Below are positions 1 through 23,318 of a stretch of DNA of 64,000 bases, in pieces. The stretch is from Arenicola marina (taxonomy: Eukaryota > Annelida > Polychaeta > Arenicolidae), in contig OZ025257.1 in NCBI GenBank assembly GCA_964019135.1, positions 18,441,971 to 18,505,970 on the forward strand, given 5' to 3'. The first letter of the stretch is position 1, and the number at the start of each line of letters is the position of its first letter. Both the position numbers and the translations under genes were made by a program. The notes beneath the pieces are model-generated. The model worked only from the letters and a program-made list of their open reading frames with translations. It ran no database searches and was not told the DNA's origin.

Positions 1-253
1 ATATACACGTGCATTGAAATCGACATATAGCCTGGATATAGTCTTTTGTGAACACACGCCTTGACAGCATTGCTTCATATGCATTGATCAGGCTTCTTAT
101 CAATCTGACTACACCATGCTAATATATCAACACACGGAACACCATCACCAGTCAAATATATTGGAATTGAAATGAAATTAATTGGTGTTTTAGACAGATT
201 TTATGCACACAAGGGCTCGATCAGCTGTGCAAAGAAACCTCCCGGTACGATGA

Positions 254-504
254 TGGTTGGTTATTCAGGACGCTTTAACCACTGTTGGTCATATCGCGTC
301 AATGGGAGAAGGAAGGGAGAGTGGGGCCATGTCTCCGGGGGTATCCCCCTGCTCTTTACGAAGAAAGATATGGGATCTTTATCCTGCGACCACACAGACA
401 TGGCCACAGCGGGGCTCGAACCACCGACCCACGCGCCGTTAGGCTCTCAGGTGACCAGAGCACTCAATGCGAGCGCTCTAGCCCACTGAGCTGTCGCGCC
501 GGCC
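254..504 (-). mobile_element. tRNA-derived SINE with 16-bp target-site duplication
   Basis: Read on the minus strand, the head starts GGGCCGGCGCGACAGCTCAG and contains an A-box-like GCTCAGTGGGCTAG and a B box GGTTCGAGCCC (413-423), the internal RNA polymerase III promoter of a tRNA. It cannot fold as a functional tRNA end to end and is followed by a non-tRNA body. The 16-bp CCTCCCGGTACGATGA is present at both 238-253 and 505-520, flanking the element exactly, which marks insertion by target-primed reverse transcription. The target was the tail of an older SINE (see 521-627). Confidence 0.75.
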
Positions 505-520
505 CCTCCCGGTACGATGA

Positions 521-627
521 ATGGCAAATGGAGGCAACTTGCCCCAAATTAGATTCCCGGGCCGGGCTTCGAACCCAGCACCTCTTGATCTGCGGTCTAA
601 TGCGAAACAAACACACTATGGAGGCCC
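521..627 (-). mobile_element. tRNA-derived SINE, older copy interrupted by a younger one
   Basis: The minus strand reads GGGCCTCCATAGTGTG at the head, a B box GGGTTCGAAGCCC near 563-575, then a body ending in GCCTCC-ATTTGCCATTCATCG. The same body and head occur at 1165-1307, so this is one family. The tail continues left of the inserted element (left of 238). It lies in the intron downstream of the 717-988 exon. Confidence 0.65.
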
Positions 628-716
628 TCAATCACTATATTAGAGGAAACGCTATTGCTGTTTGTGGCTGAAGCTATACAAAAACCATCCGGGCATAAAA
701 TGCCCCAGGCAGGTAC

Positions 717-11836
<11,120 letters not shown>

Positions 11837-12039
11837 CTGCAATGATACAAACAAACGCGAATATGTAGAACGAAATTTAAAAGGGCATTGCATTAGGATA
11901 GGAGCACACAGCAAACGTAAACTACAAGTAAACTGTGCAAACCGCTAGAAATAAAATGAAATGAAGTGTGTTTTAGGGCGATTGTGGGCCCATGAAGGCT
12001 AAATCATTGACCAAGAGACCTCCGGGACAATCGATTGGG

Positions 12040-12138
12040 CTGGATAAAGCTTTCCCCAGACGCAGGTGGCGTGGGTTCTAACCCAGGGACCTGCTCTGCA
12101 GCTCAAGCGGCTTACCAACTGAGCCGGGGTGGCTCCCT
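12040..12138 (-). mobile_element. tRNA-like SINE head, different family
   Basis: The minus strand reads GGAGCCACCCCGGCTCAGTT, then GGTAAGCCGC, an A-box-like stretch, and GGGTTAGAACCC, a decayed B box. The sequence after it (CTGCGTCTGGGGAAAGC) is not tRNA. Boundaries are uncertain and no target duplication was found. Confidence 0.5.
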
Positions 12139-15100
12139 CAATGATAACGAGAAAAAGATAAAGGGTATAACTAATGAATAATGGGACTGCACTGAAGTAT
12201 GCAGACTGCCACCGCAAACCACACGGAAACATGACAGATCGACAGAAGGGAAGTTAAGATAAAGCATCTATCCATTATAGTTCACCATATTTTCTGCATG
12301 TAAATGTTGTACAGATATGTCCTGGTATTATATACAGACGGCACTGCGAACGAGGTCATATTGAGAAAGTGGGTTAGTGCAAGTGTGTTAACTGCTTGGC
12401 AAAGAAATGTACAAATGAATGTCCAGAGAATTGTATGAAGGAATTGGCAAAGAAATGTACAAAGGAATGTACAAAGAATTGCACAAAGGCAGGCACGAAG
12501 AATGTACAAAGGCAGGCACAACGAATGTACAAAGAATGTACAAAGATTGTACCAAAATGTGGACGTCGTCGTCGCTTATATTACCGACAACGTGACCGAC
12601 CAAAGACTACCGTATGTTGAAAATTAAAAAAAACATTGTCGCACTGGGCTGGACAGTTCCCACGCTTCCTACCACATCTTTACATCAAGCACAACCCCCA
12701 AGCCGGCGTCAATATTACACATCGTGTCATGATATCGACGATCAACAACATCACCACGAGGTACAGTGTGCCGGGCAGACACATACCTGCCTTCTCTGGG
12801 CAACGCTCGGAGGTTAGGCCATATGAATATATACATCGACAGTAACTCTCTCTCTCATTCAAATTTGTCCCTCGATCATTTGGTCGGTCGTCACGGGACG
12901 GATCGACAGATGGACGAGTGGACGAGCGGACGACAGCAGCGGTCGAGAGACGCCGTCGACACTTTCAGAAAAACACCCGAGCGGCAGACACCGACGTGAG
13001 CGGGTGACACAACGGAGCCTTAATGACGACATGCACCTTGGCGAGGGGATGGGGGGTGGGGGCGTGGTGGGGGAGGGTAGATGAGGAAAGGGGGGGGGGG
13101 GGGGGTGGGGGAGGGGAGCGGATGGGGATACGACCCCACGTGCGTTATAAACAATGGGCCACCGAGCTATCGACAAATCATAAAATTGCGCATTGTGTCG
13201 TCCGGCTGCGAGCAGAGCAACCAGCAGGCCCTTCCCCCTCCCCTCCTCCGGTCGCTACACGCTACACGCTACACCCTACACCCCCCCCCCCCCCCCCACC
13301 ACCAGCCCGCCACATCCTATCGACGTCATAATGTTTAGTTACAACTCGGGCTCTGGGAGAAATAGAAATCATCCGTCTTCCATGTTACAGCGGCCAACCC
13401 ACGAAATGGATTATTATAGTCAACGCTAGGCGTGAGTCATACGTGAGCTATGCTGAAACAATGGAACCTGGATGAACGACCAAAGAAATCGGCAAATTTT
13501 AACAGGCTCGTGCACACCACAGGCGCTTGAAGAATAAAAAACCTTGGTTCGCCAACTCTGGTCTAGTTGACAAAATCAATCAGCGAGATATCAGGCGGTG
13601 ACTACTAGCAGCTAGGAGAGTACAGAAGGCTTCCCAAGGGGGGAAAAAAGAATTTCAGCGAGCACGTGATCGTTATATGTAACACATATGTCGGTGAACC
13701 CAGTAGCCCGATAAGTAGGCTAACTAACCTCCCTACCCTCCACGGCTAGGAGAAAAACACCGGATCAAGTGAGGCACGTACACAACTTGGGTTCTTTTCA
13801 AAGCGCTTTTTATCGGTCCCGGGTGACCCCAAGTCGCCTGTTTGTATTATGTAGGTTGCCACTCACACGGCGTATCAGCAATCGCTAAAACCGACTCCCT
13901 CCCCCCACCGCGCCCGTCGTATCGGTTGACAGGGCGAGCACGCTATACAATGTTAGATCTACCGCAGGAGGTCGCGGGGGGGGGGGGGGGGGGAGGGGGG
14001 AGATTGAGCCAGTGACTCAGAGGCAATACGTATATACATTGAAGCCCGCGACACCCAACCAAGGCTCCCCAAGTAAATGCCAATCAGGCGTTACAACGTG
14101 TGGGGTGGGATGAGGTGGAAAGAGAGGGTGGGGTGGAAAGAGAGGGGTGGGGTGGAAAGAGAGGGGTGGGCGGAAAGAGAGAGGGGGGGGGCGGAGGGGA
14201 AGTAAAGGAGATGGGAGCGTGTGGGTATCGCTAACTATATGTTACTCCTGGCGACTTTGACCCACACAACACTCGATAACCCCGCACTAAATGACCACGG
14301 CCTCCACCCCAACCCCCCCACCCAGCCTACCATGCAGGTCGCATTACCGAACGGTAATTAGCACGGATGCCGCCGTCACGTGCCGTCGCCATGGTTACCA
14401 TGGCCGGCTCGGCGAGGTCGCGATCGGTATTCCAGGTGCACCCCGAGTGAGAGCTGTCATCATGGCATGTCGTGCAAGGTTGCCTGCGCAACTCTGCTGA
14501 CACGGGCGTGCCAGTACAAACATGCACATCTCTATAGCACTAGAATTATATGTAGGCACAAATATTTCTTCCTCTTTACCTGCGGGTGGCAAAACGAAGC
14601 TGAACGTGATCGTTTGTGAGAAAGGAGGTCACTCCCGGAATAGCTCACGTGTAACTCTTTACTGCAATGATACGTACATCGTATTAACGTATTTTTTCAT
14701 ACAGAGTCTTGCAGCTATTCATAAATATTCATTAGTTAGGTTGGCCATTGATGCCGATTTGTTGCGTTCCCTCGATCGTGATTGGATCATCTAAAGATCG
14801 AAGGTTTGTGGTGCCGGTATTTCGTGAACTCGAGATGACTGGGACAAACAGGATCCCTGCTGGTGTACTGACATCGGCGGGGCGTGTATGATGGGATCGA
14901 GGTCATGAATACAGCACGTGATATGTAGACCACACATTCACATTCCTTCGAGAACGTCTGATTTAAATCTAATGTCAAGGGTAGCGAACCATTCACAGGA
15001 GGTTGGCTGGAGAAGAGCATGTCCCAGGTGCCCTTTGGGTGTCCTTAATATTGACGCCCAAAGGGCGAGCAATGTCAATGACAGGGTTGGTTTGTTGACG

Positions 15101-16795
15101 ATGATGTTTTAGGCTATGTAGGTCATAGCGTTTCAAGCTGAAGCATCCAGTGTAGAGTGGGGAGCCGGGGGGTAACCCTCACCCTCTCCCACAAGGTAAC
15201 AAGGACACGGGACCCTGCACAAACACATTAATAAATGCAGGTTTATTAATATGATCAAATGTAGGTTTATAATGCATAATGGTATGTGCATAAATGCAGG
15301 TTTATTATGATCAAAGGTAAGTTTATAATGATAAAGGAATGTCTATAATGATAAGGGGATATCTATAGTGATACAGGAGTGTCTATAATGAATAATGACA
15401 TGTTCATCATGAACAATAACATTTCAATAATGAATAATGACATGGCCATAATGGATAAGGACTCGTTCATAATGTATAAAATGCCATGTACATCATGGGC
15501 TGTGGCCGTTGGTTGGCCTGTCTGTACCAGTACCACATCGCACCAGGACGCTGACAGCTGCAGGTAGTCCAGGCCCCTTCATTGCGTGACTGGCATGTGT
15601 CATCTATCTGGCAACAGATTCCACGCAGTGACGTCATACTGCCCCACCCACCGACCCACCTACCCGGCTGGCTGGCTGGCTGGCTGGCTGGCTTCTGTGT
15701 TTAGGTGTGTCTGCAGGTGACGACCATTATCCCAGCAGTAGCCATGTTAACCGTGGCAGGTAGGGTGGGGTATGGGGTGAGGTATGGTGTGGTATGAAGA
15801 GGGAGGGGTGCAGTCACGACCGGGGCTCGAATCGACTCGACTCAAGCCGAGCCGAAGTCTAGGACGGGTTATTTATTTATTAAGATATATATATATATCT
15901 ATATACCACTGCTATCCGTCAGGTAAAACCAAAACCAATCTCTCACAAACACGTCACCATCAATTGCCCGACGAATGCCAGCCTTTGGGGTGGTGTGATG
16001 GTGTCAGCGGGTACGCAGGGAGGATGGCGGGTGGGGGGGGTACTGGGCAACTCTTCACGGAAATGTAAAGAACATTCAAGAAAACGAACACCAACAGACA
16101 AAGGTGGCAGGTAGAACCCGAACCCGCAGTCGTCACGCTGCACTGAACTCCGCCGCCGAATAACCCCTCGAATGACAAATTCCATCTGTAGTTAGTAACC
16201 CACGACCCAACCGCAAGACGTTGGAGCTCTCGAGATAGTCACACTCTCGTCACTCATGATTCAAGATCACTAAAAAAAAAAAAACCCCAAAAAAACGTTG
16301 TCTTTGCACAACAGGTAAACTGCATCTACACGTACGTAGATCTATGTAACCGCCATACGCCTCCTCGCCAAGGAGAAACCGTGCTCGAGACAATGTGACA
16401 GTCATCATCAGTGCCAGATTGGCCTCAGGAAATGTTTGTCATATTTTGCCGGAATCTTCGGTCGAGGACACGATAGGAGTAAAACCCATGTACATGTGTA
16501 CTTACCGGCACGAACCTTTGGCAACTGTCACCCCGAGAGAGTAACACACCTTAGAGCCTACAAGCCTATAGTCTGAGGCCAGTGAGGGGGAGGGATGGGC
16601 TTACCCCGGACTTGATATCATTGCTGAGGGAGTGGGAGAACATCGTCCTCTCTACGCGATAGCAGGTACACAGCAGGTACACAAGCCATAGAAGCTAAGA
16701 AAAGAAACACCCTCCCCATATAACAAAGACAGCACAGTGACCCTAACAAACCTAGGCTAGGTATAGATATACCTTTAGGTTTGGTTGGCAATGCT
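12139..16795. other. Non-coding stretch, short repeats only
   Basis: No gene recognised. It holds a degenerate AAAGAATGTACAAAGG repeat (12395-12545), long G and C runs (13090-13105, 13281-13297, 13976-13993), a solitary dispersed arm near 13431-13470, a GGTGGAAAGAGAGGGGTG repeat (14105-14185), degenerate 20-24-bp AT-rich repeats (15215-15480), and a (GGCT)n run at 15667-15690. It may be a 5' intron of the ANKRD11/12-like gene. Confidence 0.6.
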
Positions 16796-17270
16796 GGCAA
16801 GTGGCATTGCCAACTAAAAAAACATCTTGTTTTCAGGCTAGGTAAAGCCATCTCACCAATTATTTAGCACCTGGGCTCGCGTTAGCATTCGCCAATAGCC
16901 ATTTGGCGAGAAAATTCGGGATTTGGCGATAAGAACTTCCTGGACACTCGCCAAAATGGCGAATATAAAATTTCAACTACAAACACATTTTTTTTCATGT
17001 TCACATTACATGGTAGATCTACTACATTCGTCTCCAATTATGAGATTTATAACTAATATATTTGGCTAATTTTGGCTAATGTTTTTCCACGGAATTCGCC
17101 AAATTGGCTAATGAAAAAAATATCCTGGCGCGAGCCCAGAGCACTGAGCGAAAACCGGCAAAAAGTAACCCCATTGCCAACTCTCTTACGACAGAAACAT
17201 CTTATTTTTAGGCTGGGTATAGCCATTCCACAAATGATTTAGCACTCAGCTAACCCGGTAAAAATAACAA
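16796..17270. repeat. Direct duplication of about 105 bp, first copy split by a foldback element
   Basis: The segments ATTGCCAACT-AACATCTTGTTTTCAGGCTAGG-TAAAGCCAT-ATTTAGCAC (16806-16870, resumed after 17139 as TGAGCGAAAACCGGCAAAAA) and ATTGCCAACT-AACATCTTATTTTTAGGCTGGG-ATTTAGCACTCAGCTAACCCGG (17172-17265) align. This gives two head-to-tail copies, the first interrupted by 16871-17139. Confidence 0.6.
16871..17139. mobile_element. 269-bp foldback element with 5-bp target duplication
   Basis: It begins CTGGGCTCGCG and ends CGCGAGCCCAG, a perfect 11-bp inverted terminal repeat. AGCAC is duplicated on both sides (16866-16870 and 17140-17144). The interior is AT-rich, with repeated GCCAAAT/ATTTGGCGA boxes in both orientations. 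No coding capacity. Confidence 0.75.
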
Positions 17271-17472
17271 GCAGATAGTTTCATATTTCGCATAACAGAA
17301 GTCGGGATAACTAGTACCATACACCAAAGAAGCTATTTATCAAGGTTTTTTTTTTCCAAAGTTCACGTGAATAAATGTTTGTACTTTCGTAGGTTTTCGA
17401 GCCCAATGGAAGACAACAAGACAGGTGCAGTCGGCACTTTAATACCGAATACAAACCTGTGGGTTTCTTTAC

Positions 17473-17541
17473 CTGATATCTGGCGAAGTAGCTGCCGTAC
17501 AGCCTGGAACCCGACAATACCGTCACGGCCAGCTTGTGCAT
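17473..17541 (-). CDS. Candidate first coding exon (23 codons), unproven
   Basis: An ATG at 17541 opens 23 codons (MHKLAVTVLSGSRLYGSYFA, then RYQ) that end at a good donor CAG|GTAAAG (17473/17472) in phase 0. That is the phase needed to join the first firm ANKRD11/12 exon at 11836. Two perfect CRE sites lie 29-87 bp upstream. The encoded residues do not resemble the polar N-terminus of known ANKRD11, and the joining intron would be 5.6 kb, so this may equally be chance or belong to another transcript. Confidence 0.2.
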
Positions 17542-17569
17542 TGTCACAAGCGGCTGTTGTCAGGCCGTG

Positions 17570-17628
17570 TGACGTCACAGGCGTAGCGCTGCACGGATCC
17601 GTAACACCAGTACCCAGATGTGACGTCA
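17570..17628. promoter_or_regulatory. Pair of perfect CRE (TGACGTCA) sites
   Basis: TGACGTCA occurs at 17570-17577 and 17621-17628, both as the extended palindrome GTGACGTCAC. This is the CREB/ATF binding consensus. The pair lies just upstream, in minus orientation, of an ATG followed by a splice donor, which is compatible with a promoter; binding is inferred only. Confidence 0.4.
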
Positions 17629-19240
17629 CGGGGTCTGGGCACTGTCCGCGATCCTTCTGTCTGTTATGTTTCGTGTCTGCGTGGATCTAATTCTGACTAC
17701 CACAGCAGTTGGCTGCCCCCTACGCCCCCAGCACTCACTGGTGGTAAATGGTATGACAACCACAGCTTACACCAATCACCATATTGCATGTGGCTATTTG
17801 TGGGACGTCACTAAACCGTCTGGCCTACAATTGACAGGCATACGGCAGCATAACACGCCCGTTGATCTACGACAGTTCAGTTTTAACCAAATTAATGGTT
17901 ATATATGGGTTAACATTTGGACAATCAATCCTAGCTGCGCGTTTATCGTATACGGTAAAAATAGAAATGTCCTCGAGAATCTGCGACCAGGTTCGCCTGA
18001 GACATATCTCAGGAGGCAAAGGAAGGTACTGCGGATTTGGTGTGATTCATCTGTTTGGTCTCGGTCGACACTGTGGTCAGTGATAAAGATGGCACTGTGG
18101 GCGTGGTCAGTAGTACTCCGGTCTGTGCTAACCAGCACTTGGCACCATCCTTGATGCAGGTGGCTTGCGCCACGTGATGGCCATGTGAGGACCAGGGTGA
18201 CGTCAAACCTTGCAATCGGACGCCGATTCCACCGTGATTGCCACCTCCAGGCCCTCCCCGTCTGTGTGAACCGCCGTGTTGATTATTAGTATTTAACAAG
18301 AAATTGTCACAAAAGCCTTCTCACCGGTTGACCCCACCCGAAGGGCGCTCCTTGAATGTGTCAGGGAGGCGGGTGGCGGGGGGGGGGGGGGGGGGTATTA
18401 CTGCGGGAAGCAAATGTTTGTCAAAACAAAGCCGTCCTTGTTTACCCAAGAAATTGGTACGCTTGACATCTGGCGAAAAGGTGAACACAGGCCTCGTTTG
18501 AACGTTGTCTGTTTCGTAGCTATGGTTTTCTTTTCCGCGCAAGGATCTTCCATTGTCTGTATCAGACACTCCGTCTGAAGCAGAGCTCACTCCGTCTGAC
18601 TAAAGAGCTGTGTCTATGTCAGAGCTCAATCAGCTCCCTCCGCCAGTATCAAATCTCTGTCTATATCATAGCTCATTTTGCTAACATGTGAGCTCACTGT
18701 CTACAATAGAGCTCATGGCTACATGGAAGCTCAACTTGTCTGTACGACAGACTGCTGGAGCTTAATAAACTAGGCCAGGTACGCGTCTCTGTCATACGCA
18801 CGCCCAGGGTGAAATAGGATGGGTTCCCATTAAAGGACACCTTAAGGTATGGCAAAAGTCTTCGCTCTCCTGTCCTGAAGACTGGCCAGGAAGTAAGTGA
18901 GAAAATAAAGAAAGAAGCAGGCACACAGTACAACAGAGTCTACCCCCCTCCCCCCTCCCCATACTACATCCTTCCTTGTCGATACAGAACCAGTCTTGCC
19001 CGCACCGGCCCACTCGGCAAGGCAAAATCACCATGACATTTTGCATAACACAGCAACCAAACCGGCGGGCTACGCCCAGGCGAGACAAGCCTACGTATAT
19101 ATGTAAGTAGCCTACATATGCAAGCATTACAAAGATATTCTTTTACATAGACTAATCGGCGTAACCAGATTGCCCTAAGTCTCCCGATCAACAGGTTCGT
19201 CACGCGTTATTTCAGATCCGCCTCCCCGGTCTATGTCTAT
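17629..19240. other. Non-coding stretch
   Basis: An open frame of 162 codons at 17666-18154 (plus) has no recognisable motif. A G run is at 18379-18396. Degenerate AGAGCTCA boxes occur at 18570-18730. No supported gene. Confidence 0.5.
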
Positions 19241-19570
19241 GTCAGGCGTGAGTCGTGCCGAGTGTACTACGCTGAAACCACGGTTCGCTCTAACATGCAA
19301 TAGGAGACTAAATCATCGTCTCAGATTTTTCAGATTTTCGCACCAAGGTGAACGGATTCGCACCTGCAAAATACCATTCTCGTGAACGGATTCGCACCTG
19401 CAAAATACCATTCTCGTGAACGAATTCGCACCTGCAAAATACCATTCTCGTGAACGAATTCGCACCTGCAAAACACCATTCTCGTGAGGCAACAGAGAGG
19501 TCGTTCTTCCTACATATTAGCGCGAACCATTGCTTCAACATAGCTCACAAATTACTCATGACTAACATTC
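19241..19570. mobile_element. Inverted pair of about 60-bp arms around a 34-bp tandem array
   Basis: The left arm 19241-19308 (GAGTGTACTACGCTGAAACC then ACGGTTCGCTCTAACATG) and the right arm 19501-19565 (ATTAGCGCGAACCATTGCTT then CAACATAGCTCAC) are imperfect inverse copies, about 70% alike by eye. Four exact 34-bp units lie between them (from 19348, 19382, 19416 and 19450; GTGAACGGATTCGCACCTGC plus 14). The layout resembles non-autonomous elements with a central minisatellite. Related arms occur alone near 13431-13470 and at 36081-36134. Confidence 0.5.
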
Positions 19571-20617
19571 ACTTGGGAAACCAACACTGATGAAAGATAG
19601 ACCGAATTTGATTGGTTCATCATAGGATTCAAGGATTGGGGTCGTCATCAGACACGACACCTTCCGAGATCCAGGTCTATTGGTAGCCAAGGACGACGAT
19701 GGGCCACAACTAACCACTCGCTCATTAGCCGGACCCTAGGCGAGATCTAACCCGGATCTGTCGGTCTGAAACTCGCGCCAAAAGCTATTACGTACATTGC
19801 CACAAGCGGACCCTGCCCTCACATGATATTATGATAAGGAAATTCCGAGTTTCAGGTCATTTCAAAGTAGCGGCACCCAAACCTCCCCCCCCCCCCGCCC
19901 CACTCCCTCACCTCAACCTCAACCTCAACCTCACCACTCACCCCCCCCCCTCTACCCCCACCCCCCACTCACAACAACAAGAACGTCGAACAAAGAGCTG
20001 CATACGTAACCAGGGCAAACATCGGTTAAAACTCACGCTATCTGCATCTCTCTTCGGTGGCCGAACTTCTTGTACTAAACCCAGGTACTAAAGCGAGGCG
20101 ACTACGCAGACTGGAATTCCCTGCGGTCTATTGGAGCCCCTGCATGTTGCATAGCCTAGTTTTTTTACATGGTGTGTACTTGGGATGCCTGGGCGAGGAT
20201 GGCGATGAGGGTGGAGCAGGACGCGGCGGAGGAGGAGGAGAAATCATTTTTGTACCCATGTCGACGCATTGTGTGTCGGTGGATGCTCGGAAATAGGCGG
20301 TTCGTTATCTATATATATATATATATATCGGACCATTAACTATCAGCTATAAGCACCCCCCGCCCTCCCCCTCTCCCCCAACGATATGACCCATTCAATA
20401 AGCGGAAGTTGTAAGTCCTGACGTCCACCAGTCATTACCAGATTATAATATTAACCCTTATCGTGACGTAAGTTTGTTTTGAACACAACGACGTCATCAC
20501 CCATTACCTTCATCACGTCAAAAATGGACCGATACTCTGATGGCTAGATCCAGGTTTAAGGGTTAATGATAAGGTGAACAAGCCATAAAACTTGATCTAA
20601 ACAAGATACAGAACAAA

Positions 20618-21031
20618 AGGTTAAAGTTGCATGTCGAGCTCTTTCCCGCCAAAACTAATGGGCTCAAAATATATATAAGAATCAGTCCTTGAATCATTCA
20701 AGACTTCTTTTATCAATACTCCACCCATACCAGACTGCCAAATAGTGTCTCTTAGCCTTGTCCGTGATATCAATTTACCACAAGTTTTCATTTTAGTGGT
20801 AAACGTCATCAGTTTGTGTGCTTCGCGATGCTTTGGTATAAGTAGCAGTGCCGCGACCGAGTTCTGTGGTGTCCCGGGATAGACACGTTTGCCACACCAC
20901 AGCCGAAACGGCGATGTTTATCAGGTTTCTGAATTTATAGAATGAAAGAATCGAGTTTTCTGCAAAGTTTGATATAAATTTCGCCTAGGCTTAGTTTTGG
21001 CGGGAAAGAACTCGACATGCAACTTTAACCT
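20618..21031. mobile_element. 414-bp element with 41-bp terminal inverted repeats
   Basis: 20618-20658 (starting AGGTTAAAGTTGCATGTCGA) and 20991-21031 are inverse copies with 40 of 41 positions identical. No clear target duplication is visible, and there is no open frame with transposase character. It is a non-autonomous DNA element by structure; the family is unassigned. Confidence 0.7.
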
Positions 21032-23318
21032 CCGCAAGACGTCTGAAATCTATAACGTAATTTGTGCGTCAACCAGCCATTAAACTCCCGATTTCGACAA
21101 GCTATCGATGGAACAACATGTGGCCAAGGTGACGACTTCAGTCAGAGTCGAGCAGCGATTAACCCTTTCCTCAACCCGGCATAGGACAACAGGACGTCTA
21201 CCCCGGCAAGGAATTCCATACTTAGTGCACCAAGCAACCATTAAACCAAGGTGGTGGTTTTGAACAGTTTTTTCGAAAGCTTCCGGCGCTAAATGTGTCA
21301 ACAAATTTTTAAAATATTGGCATTTTTGCAATCTACAAACTGTATTCTTACTCCCGGCGCCTTTACTGAAGTCGAAAGCCGGCAAAATATCTGAAATATA
21401 AGCCATTTAAGAGTTCAGTTTGCGCACGCTGCCATGCTTGTTTTCTACAATCAAAAAGTGTTGTGCTATTCAAAACCTTCACCTTGGTGGCGGTTTTGAT
21501 GTCAGAGCTACCATTAACCCTTGTTTCAACGAATCAAAGGGCCATGACGTCTCAAGACAAACCTATAGGTGCAGTCATTTGTGACATCTATTCCGCTACT
21601 TCAAACCTCGGATGTTGTCGCGCAGTGGGAGTCGCACATTAATCATCAGTTTTGGCGCGGGCCCAAAGTCCTGTATGATTTCATAACCAGATATGGACGT
21701 CACGTCGTCATTTATATTTATAACGGTACGAAAAAAAAGGAATAGGGGTATTAAAAATGAATGAAACCCCTCATTTGTAATTTATGTAGAACACTTTTCA
21801 AAACACTGGTGTGGTGGTCATACATAACTATCGAGGGGCTAGGGGCATATTGTGTGTGTCAAAACGAGTCAAACCAGCACAAACGATGAGCCGCTACATG
21901 TTTGTACCTGGTTATCGTAGAAGAACCACCCTCAATATGGTCCTTATTATGAATGCATTTCAGCGCCTGTATAGGCCATCTGAGCCCGTGGCAGCGAGCC
22001 AAGCGGTGAGAGATGGACAGAGATAGGGAGAGAGAGAGAGAGAGATAGATAGAGAGATGGGAGGACTGAGGGAAATGGCGAGAGACAGTCCGAACGAGAG
22101 AGGAGTAGGATGACAGACGCGGCGATGGTGATGGACAGAAAGAGAGATGGAGCGATAAAGAGAAACCGGGTGTATGGGGGGGGGGGGGAACTTGCGAGTC
22201 AGAGGGGGAGGGGGGTGGTAGACATAGCGAGATGGGCAGATAGAGAAATGGGATAGAGATGAATACGAAAACACAGATGACAGGCTTTTCGTCAGGGCCA
22301 GTACACCGCCAGGACGATGTAAACCTGTCGTTATTATTTCTCTCTCTTGACATCGCAAAAACCACCGCATGTACCAGACTAAATGATTAGCGAAGTGGAC
22401 CACCCTCTATTTCCCCTGGCCAACCCCAACACTGTGTCGCAGAGATTGTAGAGCGAGCGAGTTGGGGGGAGGCGGGGTGCTCCAAACAAAGCGAGTACGT
22501 CCGTAGGCGGATAAATTAGAAATTGGTTGGCGCGGAAGGTGGAGACCAACCATTCCTAACGCCTCGCCTGCCCGCGGCACGCACTGGCCGCTGGGTTTTG
22601 GAGACGGCCCCCGGCCTCTCGACTGGAGGCCATTATAGGCGGGGGCCGGAGGACGTGGCAGCTGTGAGCGTGCCTCGTCCGTCCAGGCCTGCCCAGCACA
22701 GCGTGGTGGACCCCTCCAAGTGCTTTCATTATAAACCAGACCCGGGCAACCGCAGGAGGCGAGCCAAAACACTTTAACCCTCTGCGGCCCGTGACTCACT
22801 TTGCTCACGCACTTATCCGAAAGCGCCGCTCGCTCTACATGGCGGAATTTTCATGTACGATGCTAAAAACCTGAAAGGGGAAGAAAAACGAACGGGGAGG
22901 ACGGGAGGGTATATGTAATAACATAAAAAGCCGGGGAAGTAGATCGGTTCTCGCGGAAGGTACGCCGCTATTATATTGACCTGACCGGTCGGCTCTATCC
23001 CATCACAGGGCCGTATACATTCTGAGCCTTCTCTCTGTGGAAATCAATGGAGGCTAACTGCCGAACACTGAGAGCAAGGAGAAAGTGGAGGATATTGAGA
23101 GCGGGGCGGGGTGCGGTGGGGGTTCAGGGCAGAGCAACCGCAGCCGTGTCCCCTCTTGTCATCCCCGCCTTCATGTTATTTCCCTTCATCCCTTGCTGCC
23201 AACTCCCGACTCTAAATCCCAACGACCACGTTGGTGTTGCGGCGTCAACAGGTATATATAGGCAATGAATAAGGGATAGGGCCCTGGTCGCAGTCTCGAT
23301 CCCCTGCAAGCCTTCCAT
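21032..23318. other. Non-coding stretch
   Basis: The left part (21070-21640) has weak inverted similarity between AAGGTGGTGGTTTTGAACAG and a CTTCACCTTGGTGGCGGTTT segment, perhaps an old foldback element. A purine-rich (GA)n stretch lies at 22020-22260. No supported gene. Confidence 0.5.

Noticed and set aside
17666..18154. 162-codon plus-strand frame
   Set aside because: No recognisable motif, no supporting splice or promoter structure on that strand, and a length that chance can give in this base composition.
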